From NCBI GenBank assembly GCA_963710535.1, contig CAVQAW010000008.1, positions 62,001-126,000 of the forward strand: DNA of 64,000 nt. The letters run 5' to 3'. Both the position numbers and the translations under genes were made by a program. The stretch comes from Pelagihabitans sp963710535. GTDB taxonomy: Bacteria; Bacteroidota; Bacteroidia; Flavobacteriales; Flavobacteriaceae. A model generated the notes under the pieces. That model did no database searches, was not told where the DNA came from, and worked only from the letters and a program-made list of their open reading frames with translations. Shown in pieces: positions 60,154-64,000 of this stretch (positions are counted from its first letter, which is position 1; the number at the start of each line of letters is the position of its first letter).

Positions 60154-61080
60154 ATGAAAAAGCTGTTGCCATTATTGCTGTTGGTCTTGACCATGCTCTG
60201 CTGGGCGGCCAATTTCCATATTACGAAGGTAACGCTGGCGTTCTATAGCCCTATGGCCGTTGCCACATGGCGTTTTTTCTTTGGGGTGGTAGGACTGGTC
60301 GCCATCCTGTATTTTCAATTTGGCAAGAACGCATTCCATTTCAACCTATCGGCAAAGTCATGGTGGTACGTTTTCCTCACCGCTTTCTTTGGGATATTCC
60401 TCACCATCTACTTTTTTAATTTTGGGCTGAAGACAACAAGTGCCATCAACGGCTCCTTGATCATTGCGACAAGTCCGGCCATCACTGCGGTATTTTCCTT
60501 TTTGTTCCAAAGAAAAAAATTGAATTTGGCTCAATGGTTGGCCATCGCCATTAGTTTTTTTGGAGTGGCACTGATCTTGGTGAAAGGCGATTTGAGCAAG
60601 CTCGCGGTACTGCAGTTCGAAGTCGGGGATGTGTATATTCTGTTCATGGCATTGGTTTTCTCGCTTTCCCAGGTCATTGTGAGCAAGTATTTGATCCAGG
60701 TCGACGCTACCCAACTAACGACTTTGAGTTCAACGATGGCATTGGTCCTTTTTGCATTCTTCTCGATGCCCGAACTTATTTCCGTAGCCCTTCCCAAATC
60801 GGCTTCATTTTGGGCCAGCGTGCTCTTTATGGGATTCTTGGGTACGTCCTTTGCCTATACCGCGTTTTATTATTGTGTGGTGAAAGTAGGGGCCACCACC
60901 TCTACACTGTATATGAATTTGATCCCTTTTTTTACCGTGCTCCTGGCCTTTCCTTTTGGTGAAAAACTGCATGCGGAACAAATTGTGGGGGGCCTTATAA
61001 TCGTAGCCGGAATCTTGCTGTTCAATATGGCAAAAAACCAAAATGGACCCTTGAGGATCAAGGGGCTCTTTAAACGCTAA
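60154..61080 (+). CDS. EamA/DMT family transporter
   Basis: This 308-residue inner-membrane protein is read from the ATG before KKLLPLLLLVLTMLCWAANF; a GTG 33 bases earlier is less likely. Ten helices form two EamA repeats. Key segments are MLCWAANFHITKVTLAFYSP, SAINGSLIIATSPAITAVFS, MGFLGTSFAYTAFYYCVVKV and TTSTLYMNLIPFFTVLLAFP with a glutamate in GEKLHAEQIVGG. The substrate is unknown. It is not closely similar to the copy at 31313. Confidence 0.88.
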   Translation: MKKLLPLLLLVLTMLCWAANFHITKVTLAFYSPMAVATWRFFFGVVGLVAILYFQFGKNAFHFNLSAKSWWYVFLTAFFGIFLTIYFFNFGLKTTSAINGSLIIATSPAITAVFSFLFQRKKLNLAQWLAIAISFFGVALILVKGDLSKLAVLQFEVGDVYILFMALVFSLSQVIVSKYLIQVDATQLTTLSSTMALVLFAFFSMPELISVALPKSASFWASVLFMGFLGTSFAYTAFYYCVVKVGATTSTLYMNLIPFFTVLLAFPFGEKLHAEQIVGGLIIVAGILLFNMAKNQNGPLRIKGLFKR

Positions 61081-61347
61081 CGCCCGTTCGAAAATACGAA
61101 CATCACCTCCTGGCTTGCCCATACAAGCGGTGAACTGCACCATCAAAACACCGACCTTTAAATTGCACATCCCATATTCTTTAACCGAAATCACAAAAAA
61201 ATTCAGACCTTTATACTGGGGCAATGATTATCAACTGAGGCAGTGGGACCAAGCCAAGTGTACTGTCCCCAGCACTAAAGGCTAAACCCATTTTCCTTTG
61301 ATGAACGAAAAAGCTACAGTTTAACAATTAATTTAATATATCAGAAA
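61081..61347. other. Intergenic region upstream of osmC, 267 bases
   Basis: No gene is seen. The 3' part, rich in A and T (about 61310-61347), presumably holds the osmC leader. A GTTCG-AAAATA-CGAAC repeat at about 61086-61101 lacks a T run. Confidence 0.4.
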
Positions 61348-61764
61348 ATGAAATTTACAAGAAACGCAAAGGCCCAGTGGAAGGGCGGTGGGAAAGAGGG
61401 CAAAGGCACCTTGACCACGCACAGCAAGGTGTTGGAAAATACCCAATATTCATTTCATACCCGCTTTGAAAACGGGAATGGTACCAATCCGGAAGAATTG
61501 ATCGGGGCTGCCCATGCGGGCTGTTTCGCCATGCAGTTAAGCTTTTTATTGGGGGAGGCCGGCTTTATACCCACCACCTTGGACGTCGATGCCAAAGTAA
61601 CCTTTGAGGACGGGAGCGTCACCTTGATCACGCTCAACCTGGTAGGGAAGGTTCCAAAAATCGATGGTCCCCAATTTCAACAAATTGCGCAAAAGGCCAA
61701 GGAAGTCTGTCCGATTTCAAAATTGTTGAAAGCCAAGATCGAGTTGAATGCAAGTTTGGCTTGA
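61348..61764 (+). CDS. OsmC family peroxiredoxin
   Basis: This 138-residue cytoplasmic protein reduces organic hydroperoxides with two cysteines: one in GAAHAGCFAMQLSFLLGEAG and one in AKEVCPISKLLKA. The opening KFTRNAKAQWKGGGKEGKGT and the C-terminal KIELNAS match OsmC rather than Ohr. Expression is often linked to osmotic or oxidative stress. A strong terminator follows, so it is monocistronic. Confidence 0.92.
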   Translation: MKFTRNAKAQWKGGGKEGKGTLTTHSKVLENTQYSFHTRFENGNGTNPEELIGAAHAGCFAMQLSFLLGEAGFIPTTLDVDAKVTFEDGSVTLITLNLVGKVPKIDGPQFQQIAQKAKEVCPISKLLKAKIELNASLA

Positions 61765-61793
61765 TATTTTTAAATGGTCATCGAAAAGCGATG

Positions 61794-61824
61794 AACGCCG
61801 TGGTATGAACCATGGCGTTTTTTT
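61794..61824 (+). terminator. Rho-independent terminator after osmC
   Basis: AACGCCGTGG and CCATGGCGTT pair around TATGAA with one mismatch, followed by seven T residues. Confidence 0.85.
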
Positions 61825-62147
61825 GTAGTGATATCCACCACTATTTGCGTCACCTGATCACGTTGCCATCTAATTGGGTCGAAATCAATCCCTCTATATT
61901 GCTGTTTTCCCATATTAAATAAATTGATAAAATACACAGCGGAACCATGTGCCCAAAAGTGCCGAATGGGCACCCGAATTTTATGCTGGGGAGATACATC
62001 AAAAGGGGTAAATAATCCTCAAAAAGGAGGCATAATGGCATGTTATGTTGATGAAAAGTGCCAAAAATCATATGCTTTTGGTTCCGAGTTCACGAAATCG
62101 CTTATCTTTATAAGGCGTTGTATTTTGAATTTAAGATTCCTTCAAGC
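61825..62147. other. Intergenic region between osmC and serine lyase
   Basis: No gene is supported. Open frames of about 75 codons on both strands are cysteine-rich with no protein character. A GTGCCC...GGGCAC inverted repeat lies near 61950-61974. The 3' end contains the promoter of the serine lyase. Confidence 0.5.
62078..62110 (+). promoter_or_regulatory. Possible promoter of the serine lyase
   Basis: TTG at 62078-62080 and TATCTTTA at 62103-62110 are 22 bases apart. It lies 38 bases before the start at 62148. Confidence 0.45.
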
Positions 62148-63737
62148 ATGAAATCCTATCCCAGCATATTCAATGACGTCATCGGTCCGGTTATGCGGGG
62201 GCCTTCAAGCTCCCATTGTGCAGCTTCCTTGCGTATCGGCCGAATATGTCGAGACCTCATGGATGGCGACATCAAAGAAGTATACATTGAATTCGACCCC
62301 AATGGTTCATTGGCCACTACCCATAAGGGTCAGGGATCCGATATGGGCCTCTTCGGCGGATTTCTCGGGTGGGAAGCTGATGAAGAACGCCTTCCAGATT
62401 ATCTGCGGGCCATTGAAGAGGCGGGGATTCAAATAAAGATCGATATCCATTCGATTGGGGCAAGCCACCCCAATACCTATAAAATCACTTTAAAAAACCA
62501 GAAGGAAACCAGAACGGTTACCGCGATTTCAACGGGGGGCGGCATGATTGAAATCATCGAAATAGACGGGGCAACGGTGTCCATGGCGGGCGATTTTTAT
62601 CAAACCTTGGTCTATGGGTCGCCGACGGCAAAACTGGTCCGTTTTATAGAACAATCTTTTCCCTGTGATGAAATTGCACTTCGAAAGGGAAGCGTATCGT
62701 TCATCGAAATCAAATCGAACCAATTCCTTCCCGATACCCTACGGTCGGAACTTTTGGAGTTGGGGGAGGTATTGTTCATCAAATCCTTGCATCCCGTACT
62801 GCCCATCATGTCACGAAAAGACCTCTCGGTTCCCTTTATCACCTGCGACGAAATGCTCGCCTTCAATGAGGGGAAAAACCTTGAATTGTGGGAATTGGCA
62901 GTGGCCTATGAAAGCCAGCGCGGTCAAATTTCAAAGGAAGATGTCTTCGAAAAAATGCGCGACATCCTAAAAATCATGGAACATGCAATTGACCTTGGAT
63001 TAAAAGGCACCAAATATGCCGACCGCATCTTGGGTCCGCAGTCGCTTGGATTTCAGGAACGGATGAATGACAATACATTGGTCGAAGGCGATATTCTGAA
63101 CAAGGTGATACTCTACACCTCCGCCATGATGGAGGTCAAAAGTTCGATGGGCGTGGTGGTCGCGGCACCTACAGCGGGATCTTGCGGGGCTTTGCCCGGA
63201 GCGATCATCGGAATCGGAAGATCGCTCGGTCTTTCCAAGGATGAAATGGTCAAAGCGCTGTTAGCGGCAGGAATCATCGGTGTGTTCATCGCGGCACATG
63301 CTACTTTTGCCGCTGAAGTGGGGGGCTGTATGGCCGAATGCGGGTCGGGATCGGGCATGGCGGCAGCCGGTATCGTGGGTTTGAAAAAAGGTGCTTTAAA
63401 TCAGTCCCTGTCGGCGGCCTCTATGGCTTTGCAATCGAGTTTGGGCATGATATGCGATATGATTGCCGATCGTGTCGAAGCGCCTTGCCTGAACAGGAAT
63501 GTCATGGCGGCGACAAATGCCATTTCCTGTGCCAATATGGCCCTCTCCGATTATGACCATTTGATTCCCTTGGATGAAGTGGTCGAGACGATGAAGCGGG
63601 TAGGGGATGCCCTCCCCAATACCCACCGATGTACGGGCTTGGGAGGCTTGGCCATCACCAAGACCGCAAAGAAAATCGAAGCCAGATTGGCAAAGGGTGA
63701 AACAGCCCAACAGAAGCCTTTTTTTAAGGTATGTTAG
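62148..63737 (+). CDS. sdaA: L-serine ammonia-lyase, fused single-chain iron-sulphur type
   Basis: This 529-residue cytoplasmic enzyme deaminates L-serine to pyruvate and ammonia using a [4Fe-4S] cluster. It is read from the ATG before KSYPSIFNDVIGPVMRGPSS; an upstream in-frame ATG adds 30 residues without family likeness. The N-terminal (beta) part contains RGPSSSHCAASLRIG and GSLATTHKGQGSDMGL. The C-terminal (alpha) part has GSCGALPGAIIGIGRSLGL, GGCMAECGSGSGMAAAGIV and VEAPCLNRNVMAATNAIS with the cluster cysteines. Both parts are in one chain, as in Gram-negative SdaA. It stands alone with its own promoter. Confidence 0.94.
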   Translation: MKSYPSIFNDVIGPVMRGPSSSHCAASLRIGRICRDLMDGDIKEVYIEFDPNGSLATTHKGQGSDMGLFGGFLGWEADEERLPDYLRAIEEAGIQIKIDIHSIGASHPNTYKITLKNQKETRTVTAISTGGGMIEIIEIDGATVSMAGDFYQTLVYGSPTAKLVRFIEQSFPCDEIALRKGSVSFIEIKSNQFLPDTLRSELLELGEVLFIKSLHPVLPIMSRKDLSVPFITCDEMLAFNEGKNLELWELAVAYESQRGQISKEDVFEKMRDILKIMEHAIDLGLKGTKYADRILGPQSLGFQERMNDNTLVEGDILNKVILYTSAMMEVKSSMGVVVAAPTAGSCGALPGAIIGIGRSLGLSKDEMVKALLAAGIIGVFIAAHATFAAEVGGCMAECGSGSGMAAAGIVGLKKGALNQSLSAASMALQSSLGMICDMIADRVEAPCLNRNVMAATNAISCANMALSDYDHLIPLDEVVETMKRVGDALPNTHRCTGLGGLAITKTAKKIEARLAKGETAQQKPFFKVC

Positions 63738-63816
63738 CGCGTTCCCCCAGCATCGAAATATTGGCGCAAGAGTCATCAATTATGGCCTGCAAGGAAAACT
63801 TGTTCAATAAACCTAC

Positions 63817-64000
63817 ATGATCATTGCAGTTTGGATTTCGTTGGCCGGACTATCACTTTGGTTCGTTGTTGTTTTGACCCGGGATTTCCTTGCCCATAGA
63901 AAGTCACTGGAAAACAGTAGTTGGCTCAAAACATCAATAATCGGCTTTGTGGTCAATTTTTTTGATGTGTTGGGAATCGGGGCATTTGCACCACAAACGG
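63817..64000 (+). CDS. TauE/SafE-type membrane permease, N-terminus (partial)
   Basis: The frame starts MIIAVWISLAGLSLWFVVVL and runs off the window edge after 61 codons. The segment IIGFVVNFFDVLGIGAFAPQ is like the first repeat of sulphite/sulphonate exporter-type permeases, where a GxxxNFFDxLGIG pattern recurs. Two membrane spans are visible. The substrate cannot be stated from the fragment. Confidence 0.6.
   Translation, partial: MIIAVWISLAGLSLWFVVVLTRDFLAHRKSLENSSWLKTSIIGFVVNFFDVLGIGAFAPQT

Noticed and set aside
61850..62151. Open frames of about 75 codons on both strands before the serine lyase
   Set aside because: They overlap each other, are cysteine-rich without a domain pattern, and cover the likely promoter of the serine lyase.
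1..64000. Mobile elements, CRISPR arrays, defence systems, tRNA or rRNA genes
   Set aside because: No transposase, integrase, regularly spaced repeats, restriction or toxin-antitoxin genes, or tRNA/rRNA-like sequences were recognised on reading either strand.

Overview
The window is bacterial chromosome from a member of the Bacteroidota, most likely a marine-type Flavobacteriaceae. The evidence is a T9SS type B sorting-domain protein, several Bacteroidota-typical families (DUF4251, DUF5916, DUF2452, DUF1080), many SPII lipoproteins, menaquinone synthesis (MenB), and promoters of the TTG / TAnnTTTG type in place of sigma70 boxes. Start sites mostly lack strong Shine-Dalgarno sequences. I see no rRNA, tRNA, CRISPR array, insertion sequence or phage gene. 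The species cannot be named from the sequence alone.

Layout. 1-5.9 kb: glycosyltransferase, menB, a hexapeptide-repeat acyltransferase, a serine hydrolase, pirin and DUF2452. 6.0-10.1 kb: an envelope operon with overlapping genes (haem-motif FG-GAP lipoprotein, 3D-domain lipoprotein, peptidoglycan amidase, M14 carboxypeptidase split by an apparent frameshift). 10.2-16.6 kb: a small membrane protein, VWA lipoprotein, YdjC-type deacetylase, DUF1080, DUF5916 outer-membrane protein and a NagB-like deaminase. 16.7-23.4 kb: a molybdenum-hydroxylase island with both enzyme subunits, MoaA, MoeA, XdhC and MocA. 23.4-31.2 kb: amidohydrolase, GntR regulator with its operator, T9SS cargo, a CocE-type hydrolase, DUF4251, and three previously uncalled micro-ORFs, two of them paralogues of identical length. 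31.3-35.3 kb: transporter, DoxX proteins, an exported methyltransferase and a cold-shock protein. 35.5-40.6 kb: a carbohydrate-catabolism locus with two DUF1080 proteins, a TIM-barrel isomerase, SDR, zinc alcohol dehydrogenase and a HUMPS-family decarboxylase. 40.9-45.5 kb: M19-like dipeptidase, then a DUF4242/cyclase-like/AraC regulator beside a truncated haemoglobin and a flavin oxidoreductase.

45.9-51.5 kb is the most unusual part. It holds two copies of a module in which a small beta-rich protein gene (two in the first copy) precedes a membrane receptor with periplasmic TPRs and a cytoplasmic class III nucleotide cyclase. The second cyclase has lost a catalytic arginine. 51.7-58.4 kb: exported isoaspartyl methyltransferase, a frameshifted RluE-type pseudouridine synthase, DUF481, a GlcG-like protein, and an iron locus (DtxR regulator, membrane-anchored DtxR-FeoA fusion, FeoB interrupted by one in-frame stop codon). 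58.4-64 kb: DUF4251, secreted TIM-barrel protein, DMT transporter, OsmC, L-serine ammonia-lyase and the start of a TauE/SafE-type permease.

Three genes (M14 peptidase, RluE, FeoB) look interrupted by single-base events. This could be real decay, programmed expression or assembly error, and the reads should be checked before any of them is interpreted.
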